DNA of 64,000 nt from Bacteroidales bacterium UBA5197 (GTDB lineage Bacteria > Bacteroidota > Bacteroidia > Bacteroidales > Lentimicrobiaceae): positions 124,001-188,000 of the forward strand of contig DHVX01000048.1 of NCBI GenBank assembly GCA_002412885.1, written 5' to 3'. The position numbers and the translations under genes are program-made. Of the stretch, positions 23,075 through 31,635 are shown piece after piece. Under the pieces are notes generated by a model. That model was not told the origin of the DNA and ran no database searches. It was given only the letters and a program-made list of their open reading frames with translations. Position 1 is the first letter of the stretch. Every line of letters starts with the position of its first letter.

Positions 23075-23719
23075 TCACTCAAACCTGAACTCAGGATTCA
23101 GCGTATAAAATGATCCGGTCTCTGAATAATTGATCCTGATGATGTCAAGAATGATAAAATCAGCCAGAATATGTTCGCACTTTGGCAATGAAAATCCCGA
23201 TATTTTCCTGAATGCAGAAAGTGTAATCTTCTGATGCACTTCAAGATAAGCCAGCAGTGTTCGCTCAGCCAATGTGTATTCAATATAAACACCTTTGGGA
23301 TCTTTCTGCTTTTTCCAGACTTTCCTGTGTACTCCGTTTGCCGGAAAGTTCTGATCGCCCACTCTTACATAAACCCTGTATTCTCCTTCCTTATCAGGCG
23401 CTGAATGCGGAGCTTGCGGACTTTTCGGAACAATAATCTCCATCACGGTTTTCCCGCCTTCTTCCCATTCCTTCATGTCAAAACTTACTTCCGGCCTGCA
23501 ATAAAGCCTGGCTCCGGCTTCAATCATGTAGTATTCTTCATCTGATCTTACTCCGGCAATTGCACCGTTATCTTTAACACCCAACAGCAACCTTCCGCCA
23601 TCGGTATTGGCAAAAGCGGCCAGTGAACGGGCTATCTTTTTTGAGTCAGTTACCCCAAACTTGAAGTCAAGTTGCTGGTGCTCCCCTTCACTGATAAGTT
23701 TCTGAATGTGGGTCGGCAT
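23075..23719 (-). CDS. AlbA_2 (Schlafen-like) DNA-binding domain protein with winged helix
   Basis: A 214-residue protein. Residues about 1-125 are an AlbA_2 domain: EHQQLDFKFG, ARSLAAFANTDGGRLLLGVKDNGAIAG and the following strands. The C-terminal 80 residues look like a winged helix (RTLLAYLEVHQKITLSAFRKISGF). Such proteins often act as regulators; its target is unknown. It is shorter than the AlbA_2-HATPase_c_4 proteins common in genomes, missing the ATPase-like part. Confidence 0.75.
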   Translation of the reverse strand: MPTHIQKLISEGEHQQLDFKFGVTDSKKIARSLAAFANTDGGRLLLGVKDNGAIAGVRSDEEYYMIEAGARLYCRPEVSFDMKEWEEGGKTVMEIIVPKSPQAPHSAPDKEGEYRVYVRVGDQNFPANGVHRKVWKKQKDPKGVYIEYTLAERTLLAYLEVHQKITLSAFRKISGFSLPKCEHILADFIILDIIRINYSETGSFYTLNPEFRFE

Positions 23720-23816
23720 TTTTCAGGTTTAAGGGAATAAAGATACGTTTAATCCGCTCCGCTTCTCCCTCAGCGAGCTCAACGCAATGCGAAAATTGTG
23801 CTGTGCGATATTGCCC

Positions 23817-25697
23817 TTACACCAGTTCTTCCACCACAAGATCTTCTTCCAGCCTCAGATTGTCAACGATAAACTGCTGACGGTCAGGCGTATTTCGTCC
23901 CATGTAAAAGCTAAGGATATCAGGTATTTCAGAAGACTTGCGCAAAATCACCGGATCAAGTCTCATTGAAGCACCGATAAAATGCCTGAATTCATCTGGC
24001 GAAATCTCACCAAGTCCTTTAAATCGGGTGATTTCAGGATTTGGATTCAACTCTGCAATGGCACTGATGCGTTCTTCGTCAGAGTAACAATAAATGGTCT
24101 TCTTTTTGTTTCGCACCCTGAAAAGCGGCGTCTGAAGAATGTAGAGATGACCTGATTTTACAACATCGGGATAGAACTGCAGGAAGAAAGTAAGCAGTAA
24201 CAAACGGATGTGCATACCATCCACATCGGCATCGGTAGCAACCACAATATTGTTGTAGCGAAGGTTTTCAACACCTTCTTCAATGTTGAGTGCCGATTGC
24301 AGCAGGTTGAACTCATCATTCTCATAAACAACCCTTTTCGAAAGGCCGTAAGAATTAAGCGGTTTTCCTTTTAAACTGAAAACGGCCTGAGTATTCACAT
24401 CACGCGATTTGGTGATGGATCCGCTGGCCGAATCTCCTTCGGTGATGAAAAGTGTGGTTTCGAGACGGCGGCTGTCGTTACTGTTGTAATGTAAGCGGCA
24501 ATCGCGCAATTTTTTGTTGTGGAGGCTGACTTTTTTAACGCTCTCCCTGGCCAGTTTTTTGATGTTGGCAAATTCCTTACGCTCTTTTTCGCTCTGCATG
24601 ATTTTACGAAGCAGCGCTTCGGCAACATCGCTGTTCATGTGAAGGAAGTTGTCGAGCTGTTTTTTCAGGATATCGCCTATGTAATTCCGGATGCTCTGTC
24701 CGTTGGGCTCCATCAGTTGTGAGCCGAGCTTGGTTTTGGTCTGTGATTCAAATAAAGGTTCCGAAACTTTAATGCTGACCGCTGCAATAAGTGATTGCTT
24801 GATATCTCCGGGGTCAAAATCCTTTTTATAGAAATCTCTGATGGTTTTTACCAATGCTTCGCGAAAAGCAGACTGATGACTTCCTCCCTGTGTGGTATGC
24901 TGTCCGTTAACAAACGAGTAATACTCTTCGCCATACTGCCTTGCACTGTGGGTAAATGCACATTCGAAGTCCTCATCCTTTATATGAATGATGGGATATG
25001 TAATCGGGTTGCCGTTGTTGTTGCGTTCAAGCAGATCGAGCAGACCGTTTTTGGCCTGCATACGTGTGCCGTTAAACCAAATGGTTAGCCCATTGTTCAG
25101 GAATACATAATTCCAGAGCATCCGTTCAATATATTCGGAGATAAAGTGAAAATGTCCGAACACATCTTCATCAGGAATAAAACTTATCAGTGTTCCACTT
25201 CGAAGGCTGCTTGGTTCTTCTTTATGGTCGTTTGCAATTTCACCTCTGACAAAATCAACTATTTTGGTCTTTCCTTCGCGGATACTTTGCGCAGTAAAAT
25301 GGCTCGAAAGTGCATTGACCGCCTTGGAACCAACACCGTTCAGTCCTACTGCCTTCTTAAAAACTTTGGAATCGTATTTTGCACCGGTGTTGATCTTCGA
25401 AACGCAGTCAATTACCTTTCCAAGAGGCATTCCTCTTCCATAGTCACGGATTGTAACACGTTGATCCTTAATGGTAACTTCAATGGTTCTGCCATTTCCC
25501 ATCACAAACTCATCAATGGAGTTGTCGATGACTTCTTTGATCAACACATAAATTCCATCGTCCTGTGATGAACCATCTCCAAGCTTGCCGATATACATTC
25601 CGGGCCTTAGTCTGATATGCTCTTTCCAGTCGAGGGTAACTACGCTTTCGTCGGAATATTGGCCAGGATTACTTTGGGTGTATTCTAATTCTTCCAT
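23817..25697 (-). CDS. parE: DNA topoisomerase IV subunit B
   Basis: A 626-residue type IIA topoisomerase ATPase/TOPRIM subunit. The GHKL ATPase motifs are EVIDNSIDEF, YGRGMPLG and GLNGVGSKAVNAL; the TOPRIM motifs are FITEGDSASG, the LKGKPLNS segment and VVATDADVDGMHIR. The opening LDWKEHIRLRPGMYIGKLGDG is the ParE form in Bacteroidota, rather than the GyrB form. It decatenates chromosomes together with ParC, whose gene is not next to it here; an AlbA_2 gene follows instead. I use MEELEYT at 25697; a TATCTTTG box only 7 nt away suggests a nearly leaderless mRNA. Confidence 0.9.
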   Translation of the reverse strand: MEELEYTQSNPGQYSDESVVTLDWKEHIRLRPGMYIGKLGDGSSQDDGIYVLIKEVIDNSIDEFVMGNGRTIEVTIKDQRVTIRDYGRGMPLGKVIDCVSKINTGAKYDSKVFKKAVGLNGVGSKAVNALSSHFTAQSIREGKTKIVDFVRGEIANDHKEEPSSLRSGTLISFIPDEDVFGHFHFISEYIERMLWNYVFLNNGLTIWFNGTRMQAKNGLLDLLERNNNGNPITYPIIHIKDEDFECAFTHSARQYGEEYYSFVNGQHTTQGGSHQSAFREALVKTIRDFYKKDFDPGDIKQSLIAAVSIKVSEPLFESQTKTKLGSQLMEPNGQSIRNYIGDILKKQLDNFLHMNSDVAEALLRKIMQSEKERKEFANIKKLARESVKKVSLHNKKLRDCRLHYNSNDSRRLETTLFITEGDSASGSITKSRDVNTQAVFSLKGKPLNSYGLSKRVVYENDEFNLLQSALNIEEGVENLRYNNIVVATDADVDGMHIRLLLLTFFLQFYPDVVKSGHLYILQTPLFRVRNKKKTIYCYSDEERISAIAELNPNPEITRFKGLGEISPDEFRHFIGASMRLDPVILRKSSEIPDILSFYMGRNTPDRQQFIVDNLRLEEDLVVEELV

Positions 25698-25703
25698 AAG
25701 GCG

Positions 25704-25711
25704 CAAAGATA
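25704..25711 (-). promoter_or_regulatory. putative -7 box (TATCTTTG) for parE
   Basis: Only 7 nt before the chosen ATG at 25697, so transcription would begin at or next to the start codon. Confidence 0.5.
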
Positions 25712-25859
25712 GCTCAAACACATGGAATTATTCAGGCCTGTTGAAATCTTAATGCGGTTGTTGAAATCTTTATTGAATCCCGCGAAATGACCTTCCCAAA
25801 CAATGGAAAATTGTTAATAACAGCTGTTTATGAGGATTGAGTTTACAATATACGGATGA

Positions 25860-26750
25860 TTACTCCGGCTTAAGCACCCAGGCTGAGGGGAAATTTTCTT
25901 TAAAACCAGCAAGTGCTTTTTGTGCTTCAGCTTGCGTTGGAAATTCAGCAATTGATATCCTGAAATTACTTCCGGAAGGAACAATTTTAGCATTTGCATA
26001 ACCCATATTGCGCATTCTTACAACTTCGTGGTTTGCTTTTTCAAGACTGTTAAGGCTGATGGTAATTATTTGATAAACTGGCCTGTGAGGCGCTGAAAGT
26101 CTGGATTCAGAAGACTCTGGACTTTCAACTTCCTGTGGCTTGTTGAGTTGTGATGAATCAGCACCACAGCCAAAATATGTTTTTTCAGGATCATCACCTT
26201 CGCCAAACCAAACGGTGGCATAGTCGCCATAAAATCCAATGCCGACAGCTTTCCATGGCTTTGTCCATTTGCCTGTGTTTATAAGGTAATCACGAAAAAT
26301 CCCAATATCCTTCCAAAGATCGAAAGCATCAATTGCCTTTGCTGTTTCGCCACCTTCATATACAATTTCCCATGCTTTAGCCCGGTAAGAAGTGAGTTCT
26401 TTTGGCTTGTCGTTCATGCAGGCAAGGCGCTTTTCATCCCGGGCATAACAGCAGGGTTTCCAGCTTCCTTTTTCCGACCAGCTGTGTGGATTACATCCTC
26501 CGAAATCAGGCCTGTTAAATGCCAGATCCATTGCGTGTACCCGTGCAACATACGAAAGCGATTTGCTGATGGGAACCGGTGGCAAACCATGAATCCTGCG
26601 ATACTCTGTCAACAGTTCAAACAGCTGCAATTCCTCACTTTCAGCACACTGTTCTGACAAGGGATGTAGTGCAAAACCCTGAGCATTAAGATCTGAAATA
26701 CAAGCCGTAAATACTGAAAACAATAGTAAAAACAAGAATCGGAGCAACAT
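25860..26750 (-). CDS. CAP/SCP-domain lipoprotein with SPOR-like domain
   Basis: A 296-residue exported protein. The signal peptide ends with FTAC, a likely lipobox. Residues about 40-190 form a CAP (SCP/PR1-like) domain with SYVARVHAMDLAFN and KAWEIVYEGG, several Cys pairs (GGCNPHSW, KPCCYA) and KAVGIGFYGDYATVWFGEG at the end. The last 75 residues match a SPOR domain (YQIITISLNSLEKANHEVVRM and AQKALAGFKENF) that binds denuded peptidoglycan. It likely acts at the cell wall. I use the ATG at 26750; earlier ATGs at 26762 and 26852 only add unsuitable residues before the signal. Confidence 0.75.
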   Translation of the reverse strand: MLLRFLFLLLFSVFTACISDLNAQGFALHPLSEQCAESEELQLFELLTEYRRIHGLPPVPISKSLSYVARVHAMDLAFNRPDFGGCNPHSWSEKGSWKPCCYARDEKRLACMNDKPKELTSYRAKAWEIVYEGGETAKAIDAFDLWKDIGIFRDYLINTGKWTKPWKAVGIGFYGDYATVWFGEGDDPEKTYFGCGADSSQLNKPQEVESPESSESRLSAPHRPVYQIITISLNSLEKANHEVVRMRNMGYANAKIVPSGSNFRISIAEFPTQAEAQKALAGFKENFPSAWVLKPE

Positions 26751-27153
26751 CTTACAATGCATTAAGAGTGTAAAATTAAGAAAAATGGCGGATATATGCC
26801 GGTAAAGAATTTTCAGGGAAGTGCAAAAATTATTCCTAAGTCGGAATATCAAATTAACTTCCTCAAATAAGTCACTTTTTATATCCCCCTCTTTTCCCCC
26901 TTTTGAGCCTTCGACTCCGCTACCAATGACAGATTGTTCGTCCGATCCTTTCCCGCACGTGCGGGAAAGTGTTTAAACGCTTGATTTGCTGTCATCTCAG
27001 CATTATGCTCAAATTTTATTGAGTGCAAACTCAGCATGACAGGGGTACGATTACTTTCGTTGTTTTTAGACACATTAGTTTGCAGAAAGTCAAGTTAGAT
27101 GGAGTACTCAAGTGGGGAAGTTATTTCGATAGTTTCACTAAGTATTGCGTTCT
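26751..27153. other. intergenic region with dispersed repeat copy
   Basis: Holds a perfect 20-base palindrome TTTCCCGCACGTGCGGGAAA at 26949-26968 and a repeat at 26971-27042 that recurs inverted at 30334-30409. No gene seen; a 64-residue reading frame over it is a product of the repeat. Confidence 0.6.
26971..27042 (-). repeat. dispersed repeat, inverted relative to 30334-30409
   Basis: On the minus strand it reads CTGTCATGCTGAGTTTGCAC...GAGATGACAGCAAATCAAGC and ends GTTTAAAC; the copy at 30334-30409 keeps most of these bases in the same order. It holds an imperfect hairpin (CTGTCATGCTGAG and CTGAGATGACAG). Confidence 0.65.
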
Positions 27154-28077
27154 TTAAATATCTTTTACCTGATCTTCAAGAAAATTATCAATCACTGCTA
27201 TCACTTCCTGCGAAACAGGATTGCACCATATCATCTCTTTGTCCTTATGAAACCAGGTTAGCTGGCGGCGGGCATACCGTCGGGTGTTGGTTTTAATCTT
27301 TTCAATGGCTTCAATTTGGCTGCAATTGCCGTCAAAATAATCAAAAAGCTCTTTGTATCCAACGGTATTCAATGCATTCAGATGGCGTTGCGGATAAAAA
27401 TTACGGGCTTCAGTTTCCAGTCCATCTGCCATCATCTGATCAACTCTGGCATTTATACGGTTGTGCAATTCAGCCCGGGGAAGATCTAGTCCTATTTTCA
27501 GGATTTTAAAATCCCGTGCTGCAGCCTCTTTCTTCCGGAATGATGAAAATGGTTTTCCGGTGGTCAGGCAAACCTCCAGCGCGCGAAGCAATCTGTTTGG
27601 ATTTGCAGGATCAACCGTGGCAAAATATTCAGGATCAAGTTTCTTAAGCATGGCACGCAGCGATGCTATGCCTTCAAGTTCGTAGGTTTCGCGCAGATTT
27701 TTCCGTATTTGTGGATCGCTGTCAGGCAAATCATCTAGTCCTTCGCATATGGCCTGAATGTAAAGTCCTGACCCTCCGGTAAGCACAGCGTATGGTTTTT
27801 GCGAAAATAATGAAGGAAGCAGATTAAGAACTTCAGTTTCATACTTCGATACGTCATATCTTTCATTCAATGAAAGTTGCCCGACCAGATGATGTTTTAC
27901 CAAACCCAATTGTTCTGCAGATGGAGCTGCAGTTCCTATTTTCAAATCATTATAAAACTGACGGGAATCGGCCGAGATAATATCACAACCCAGATGCAGG
28001 GCGACATCAATGGCCACAGAAGTTTTTCCAACCGCAGTCGGGCCGGCAATTACAATAAGCAAGGGCGCCGGAGGCAT
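27154..28077 (-). CDS. miaA: tRNA dimethylallyltransferase
   Basis: A 307-residue enzyme that adds a dimethylallyl group to A37 of tRNAs reading U-starting codons. The P-loop is AGPTAVGKT (K18), followed by the family motifs DIISADSRQFY, GTAAPS and VKHHL, LTGGSGLYIQA, NPNRLLRALEV and NTVGYKELFDY, then RRYARRQLTWF in the C-terminal helix. Length is normal. It lies 2 nt after the pRiA4b-like gene and is probably co-transcribed with it. Confidence 0.95.
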   Translation of the reverse strand: MPPAPLLIVIAGPTAVGKTSVAIDVALHLGCDIISADSRQFYNDLKIGTAAPSAEQLGLVKHHLVGQLSLNERYDVSKYETEVLNLLPSLFSQKPYAVLTGGSGLYIQAICEGLDDLPDSDPQIRKNLRETYELEGIASLRAMLKKLDPEYFATVDPANPNRLLRALEVCLTTGKPFSSFRKKEAAARDFKILKIGLDLPRAELHNRINARVDQMMADGLETEARNFYPQRHLNALNTVGYKELFDYFDGNCSQIEAIEKIKTNTRRYARRQLTWFHKDKEMIWCNPVSQEVIAVIDNFLEDQVKDI

Positions 28078-28079
28078 GA

Positions 28080-28667
28080 TTAAAATTGGGTATCAGCGTC
28101 GAAGATTGGAACATCCATATCATCATCTTCATTGTTCAGGATGTCGTCAAATTCGCTGAGGAGCGCAACTTCATCTTCTTCTCCGTTTAGTTCTGGTTCG
28201 GCAATCGGTGGAACAGCCGTAATAAATGCTCCGGTACTTTTAACACAAAGCGGATAAGCAGTTTTGCTGTCTGCTTCCAGAATGCGCATCAGTTCAACAA
28301 AAAAGACTTTAGGATTCAAAAAATCATATTCATAAAGCAGGCGCTGGTGCGGATCATCAATAATATCCTTCACTTTTACTTTATCCATTTCACAAACCGG
28401 AATTCTGGTCTGACGCGGTGAGCGACGATCATCATCTTCTTCTTCCGGCTCATGCGCATCATCCTTCATATTGATCAGAGTAACTTCTTTTTTCTTACGC
28501 CAATTGCGGTCGCATACGAAAAATGAAGCAAGCTCGTTGCCGGGCAGCTCAACCGATTGCCTGATCAGGTTATGAAAGTCAGCAAATGTATGAGAAGATA
28601 GTATGTCAAAATCCCTCAGGAACTCTTCCTGATCCTCATGTAACATTCTGAAGCGATATGCGTGCAT
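28080..28667 (-). CDS. pRiA4b ORF-3-like (IS1096 passenger TnpR-like) protein
   Basis: A 195-residue protein starting with YRFRMLHEDQEEFLRDFDILSSHTFADFHNLI, the opening of the PRiA4_ORF3 domain, plus FFVCDRNWRKKKEV. Despite the name this domain is widespread in Bacteroidota chromosomes and is not in itself proof of transposition. An acidic patch (EPEEEDDDRR at about 72-81) and an acidic C-terminus (NEDDDMDVPIFDADTQF) are features of this clade. Function unknown. It runs directly into miaA. Confidence 0.75.
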   Translation of the reverse strand: MHAYRFRMLHEDQEEFLRDFDILSSHTFADFHNLIRQSVELPGNELASFFVCDRNWRKKKEVTLINMKDDAHEPEEEDDDRRSPRQTRIPVCEMDKVKVKDIIDDPHQRLLYEYDFLNPKVFFVELMRILEADSKTAYPLCVKSTGAFITAVPPIAEPELNGEEDEVALLSEFDDILNNEDDDMDVPIFDADTQF

Positions 28668-28745
28668 GCTGTTGTTTGTTTGTGTTTGTGTTTGGTTTAT
28701 TCAGTATAAAAATACGACAAGCTTTTGAATAATGCAAATTTGACT

Positions 28746-30167
28746 TTATGATTTATTCAAAGGTTCCAGTCCCATTCGTTTTCCTTCTTCGAGCATAAAA
28801 ACAAATACCTTTTCGAAATTGTTTTCAACCACACCATCCAAAATTGCTTCACGAATGGCATTTTTTATCAAACCCACTTCTTTACCGGGGTTTAACCCGA
28901 AAGTTTCCATAATAACTTCGCCACTTACCGGAGGCTGCCAGTTTCGAACGCGGTCTTTTTCTTCAATCTCAATCAGCTTTTCGCGAACCTGTGCAAAGTT
29001 AAGAAGGAAGCGTTGAACTTTCTCTTTGTTTTTTGAAGTTATATCTGCTTCACAAAGCGTCATCAGGTCGTCAATATCATCGCCGGCATCAAAAAGCAGG
29101 CGTCGGATTGCAGAGTCCGAAACTTCTTCATCGGAGAGCGCAATGGGCCGCAGGTGAAGCAACACCAGTTTCTGCACATATTTCATTTTTTCGTTCAGCG
29201 GCAGCCTGAGTTGTCTGAAAATCTGAGCTACCATACGGGCACCTTTAACCTCATGCCCATGAAATGTCCACCCAAGCTCCTTTACAAACTTTTTGGTGGG
29301 CGGCTTTCCTATATCGTGCAAAACTGCAGCCCAACGCAGCCAAATATCATCGGTATTCAGGGCAATGCGGTCGAGTACTGACAGGGTGTGATAGAAATTG
29401 TCTTTGTGACCGATTCCCTCAACAGTTTCAGCTCCTTTAAGTGCAACAAACTGAGGAAAAATAAGATTCAGAAGGCCACATTTATCCAACAAAATAAAGC
29501 CCACAGACGGCTTTTGAGAAAGAATAATTTTATTGAGTTCTTCACTTATTCTTTCGCCGGAAATTATTGAAATGCGGGCAGCGTTGCGTTTGATGGCCTC
29601 AAAAGTATCACGGTGAATGACAAATGAAAGCTGTGAAGCAAATCTGATTGCACGCATCATCCGCAAAGGGTCATCTGAAAAGGTAATGTCAGGATTTAAA
29701 GGTGTACGGATAATACCGGCATTCAAATCATCTATACCGCCGAAAGGATCGATCAGATTGCCGTAATCGCCGGCATTCAGACTAATGGCCATGGCATTTA
29801 TGGTAAAATCACGGCGATTCTGGTCGTCTTCCAGAGTACCATTAAGAACATCAGGTTTTCGTGAATCGGGGTGATAGGATTCTTTTCTGGCACCGACAAA
29901 TTCAATCTGAAGATCATCGTAATGCAGCATTGCAGTGCCGAAGTTTCGGAAAACACTTACCTGATGATGCCCTTTAAGCCCTGACGAAACGGCTTCAGCA
30001 AGTTTAATCCCATCCCCAACTGTCACAAAATCAATGTCTTTTGAAGGTCTTTTCAGGAAAAGATCACGTACAAAACCACCAATTACATAAACAGGCACAC
30101 CAATATTTCCGGCAGCTTTGGCAACTGCTTCAAATACAGGGTGTGACAGACTTGATTTCATGTTCAT
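28746..30167 (-). CDS. cca: CCA tRNA nucleotidyltransferase with HD domain
   Basis: A 473-residue class II tRNA nucleotidyltransferase. The Pol-beta-type head holds YVIGGFVRDLFL and the metal site DIDFV (Asp pair about 41 and 43); RRDFTINAMAI and DPLRMMRAIRFASQL are the flexible-loop and neck motifs. From about residue 245 an HD domain follows with LHDIGKP. It adds or repairs the CCA end of tRNAs. An ATG two codons later (MKSSLS) is an equally good start. The promoter-like box TATTTTTG is 29 nt upstream. Confidence 0.9.
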   Translation of the reverse strand: MNMKSSLSHPVFEAVAKAAGNIGVPVYVIGGFVRDLFLKRPSKDIDFVTVGDGIKLAEAVSSGLKGHHQVSVFRNFGTAMLHYDDLQIEFVGARKESYHPDSRKPDVLNGTLEDDQNRRDFTINAMAISLNAGDYGNLIDPFGGIDDLNAGIIRTPLNPDITFSDDPLRMMRAIRFASQLSFVIHRDTFEAIKRNAARISIISGERISEELNKIILSQKPSVGFILLDKCGLLNLIFPQFVALKGAETVEGIGHKDNFYHTLSVLDRIALNTDDIWLRWAAVLHDIGKPPTKKFVKELGWTFHGHEVKGARMVAQIFRQLRLPLNEKMKYVQKLVLLHLRPIALSDEEVSDSAIRRLLFDAGDDIDDLMTLCEADITSKNKEKVQRFLLNFAQVREKLIEIEEKDRVRNWQPPVSGEVIMETFGLNPGKEVGLIKNAIREAILDGVVENNFEKVFVFMLEEGKRMGLEPLNKS

Positions 30168-30195
30168 AAGCGGGAAACGCTGATTTTTCAGTCTG

Positions 30196-30203
30196 CAAAA
30201 ATA
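30196..30203 (-). promoter_or_regulatory. putative -7 box (TATTTTTG) for cca
   Basis: 29 nt before the cca ATG at 30167. Confidence 0.5.
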
Positions 30204-30290
30204 CGATAAAGCATTTTAAATTCCTTGCAGGTGTAAGCAGAAACAATTATCAATTCATGATCCAATGTCGTTTAGTTAAGGAATATTGTC

Positions 30291-30559
30291 TTCGACTCCG
30301 CCTGCCTGACTGCGCGGCAGGCAGGCTCAGACTGACAGTCATCCTGAGTTTCCACTCAAAAATATTTGAGCATAATGCGGAGATGACAGTTAAATCAAGC
30401 GTTTAAACACTTCGACTCCCCTTCGACAAGCTCAGGGCAGGCTGCTCAGTGTGACATTAGTTTATAGTGTACACTGCATCATCTTAATGCACTAATTATC
30501 AATTCTATACGATGTCCTCCTGAGCCTGCCTGCCGCGCAGTCAGGCAGGCGGCGTCGAA
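30291..30559. repeat. element bounded by 40-base inverted repeats
   Basis: Arms at 30291-30330 and 30520-30559 match at 39 of 40 positions when one is inverted; each arm contains its own hairpin GCCTGCC...GGCAGGC. The interior has no reading frame. Total length 269 bases, as for a small non-autonomous element, but no flanking target duplication could be recognised. Confidence 0.65.
30334..30409 (+). repeat. dispersed repeat, second copy
   Basis: Inverted relative to 26971-27042; both share TTTGAGCATAATGC and AATCAAGCGTTTAAAC segments and the hairpin with GATGACAG. Confidence 0.65.
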
Positions 30560-30626
30560 GGACAAAACCACAATCTGTCATTGGTAATCCGAAATTAAAA
30601 CGCCATTAAAACCATTCTCTTTTACC

Positions 30627-30634
30627 TATTTTTG
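30627..30634 (+). promoter_or_regulatory. putative -7 box (TATTTTTG) for the HAD phosphatase
   Basis: Ends 20 nt before the ATG at 30654. Confidence 0.55.
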
Positions 30635-30653
30635 CATTCGCTTATCTTTTACT

Positions 30654-31307
30654 ATGAAATACACTGATTTGTTTTTTGACCTCGATGGCACCCTTATCAA
30701 CTCTAAACCGGGAATTTTTAACTCTGCGCTTTACGCGGTTAAAAAGCTAGGGCTTGCTCCGGAGCAAATACCCGCTGACCTCACCCCTTTTATCGGTCCG
30801 CCACTGCGAGAATCTTTTAAGCTGGTTTTTGGATTAGATGACGCTCAGGCGGAGCAAGCAACCATTTATTACCGTGAATTTTACAGAAATGAGGGCATGC
30901 ATCAGTACACCCTATATAATGGTATTCCTGAAGCACTAAACGAATTCGCCCGCAATGGCTACCGTATGAGCATAGTGACCTCAAAAGCCGAAATATATGC
31001 GGCTGAAATCATAAAAAATTCACCTTTAAAAAATTACTTTTCAATGGTTTCAGGTTGCGAACTTAGCGGTGAAAGGAGCGAAAAGAGTTTGCTGATTCCA
31101 TACAATGCTGAGCGGCTCGGAGTTAAGCTCGGCCACAATGTACTAATGATCGGCGACCGTTACCACGATTTAAGAGGTGCCAGACAAACCGGAATTTCTG
31201 CCGCTGGGGTGTTGTATGGTTTTGGAAGTGTTGATGAAATTGTTGAGGAAAAACCCGATCTGATTATTAATGAACCATCTGATCTGGTAAGGTTGATTCA
31301 TGGATAA
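30654..31307 (+). CDS. HAD-IA phosphatase, phosphoglycolate-phosphatase-like
   Basis: A 217-residue HAD hydrolase. Motif I FFDLDGTLINS has both D9 and D11, motif II is SIVTSKAE, the conserved Lys is in EKSLLIPYN, and motif IV is MIGDRYHDLRGA. The C1 helical cap lies about 17-80. This matches Gph/PpaX-type phosphatases, which remove phosphate from small molecules such as phosphoglycolate or pyrophosphate; the true substrate is not clear. It is a single gene, followed by a 328-base gap. Confidence 0.85.
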   Translation: MKYTDLFFDLDGTLINSKPGIFNSALYAVKKLGLAPEQIPADLTPFIGPPLRESFKLVFGLDDAQAEQATIYYREFYRNEGMHQYTLYNGIPEALNEFARNGYRMSIVTSKAEIYAAEIIKNSPLKNYFSMVSGCELSGERSEKSLLIPYNAERLGVKLGHNVLMIGDRYHDLRGARQTGISAAGVLYGFGSVDEIVEEKPDLIINEPSDLVRLIHG

Positions 31308-31635
31308 AAATATTTTCCAGAAACGGGTCAGCAACTTTGTCAGAACAATACTGACAGCATATATTTAAAGTTCTGCTATTCAAGTCACTGACCTTCATTT
31401 TTCAAACAACCGCTTTGCCATAAACACCAAAAATGGCCTGATAAAAGGTAATTGTATCGAAAAAAAAATATCAACATTGATTCAATATAATCTCTCAAAG
31501 TTGATTTTCGTACCGATTAAGTTTTAATTTTGTCAGGTTGATAATTGTCATAATTCATTTTTTAAGGCAGTTAAATGAACAATAAACCGAATTCAATTCA
31601 ACAACTCAATATTTATTCACTAAATTTTCATTCAA
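31308..31635. other. intergenic region before the C10 peptidase
   Basis: AT-rich 328-base gap. GTCAG at 31339-31343 and CTGAC at 31351-31355 form a small hairpin without a T-tract, and a promoter-like box lies at 31525-31532. Nothing else recognised. Confidence 0.5.
31525..31532 (+). promoter_or_regulatory. putative -7 box (TAATTTTG) for the C10 peptidase
   Basis: Ends 104 nt before the ATG, leaving an AT-rich leader of nearly 100 bases. Confidence 0.45.

Larger units (their letters stand above)
30168..30653. other. intergenic region with long inverted repeats
   Basis: A 486-base gap between divergent genes with a box at each end. In the middle, 40-base inverted arms (30291-30330 and 30520-30559) enclose 189 bases that contain the dispersed repeat at 30334-30409 and a CTTCGACAAGCTCAG segment near 30423. 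No coding sequence was seen. Confidence 0.65.

Noticed and set aside
23817..25697. DNA gyrase subunit B
   Set aside because: The opening DWKEHIRLRPGMYIGKLGDG and absence of a GyrB-type start favour ParE.
26879..27073. 64-residue frame in the gap before miaA
   Set aside because: Lies entirely within dispersed repeats and a palindrome; no promoter and no family.
28080..28667. Transposon resolvase or insertion-sequence passenger gene
   Set aside because: The PRiA4_ORF3 domain is common as a chromosomal gene in Bacteroidota, there are no inverted repeats or transposase around it, and it is coupled to miaA.
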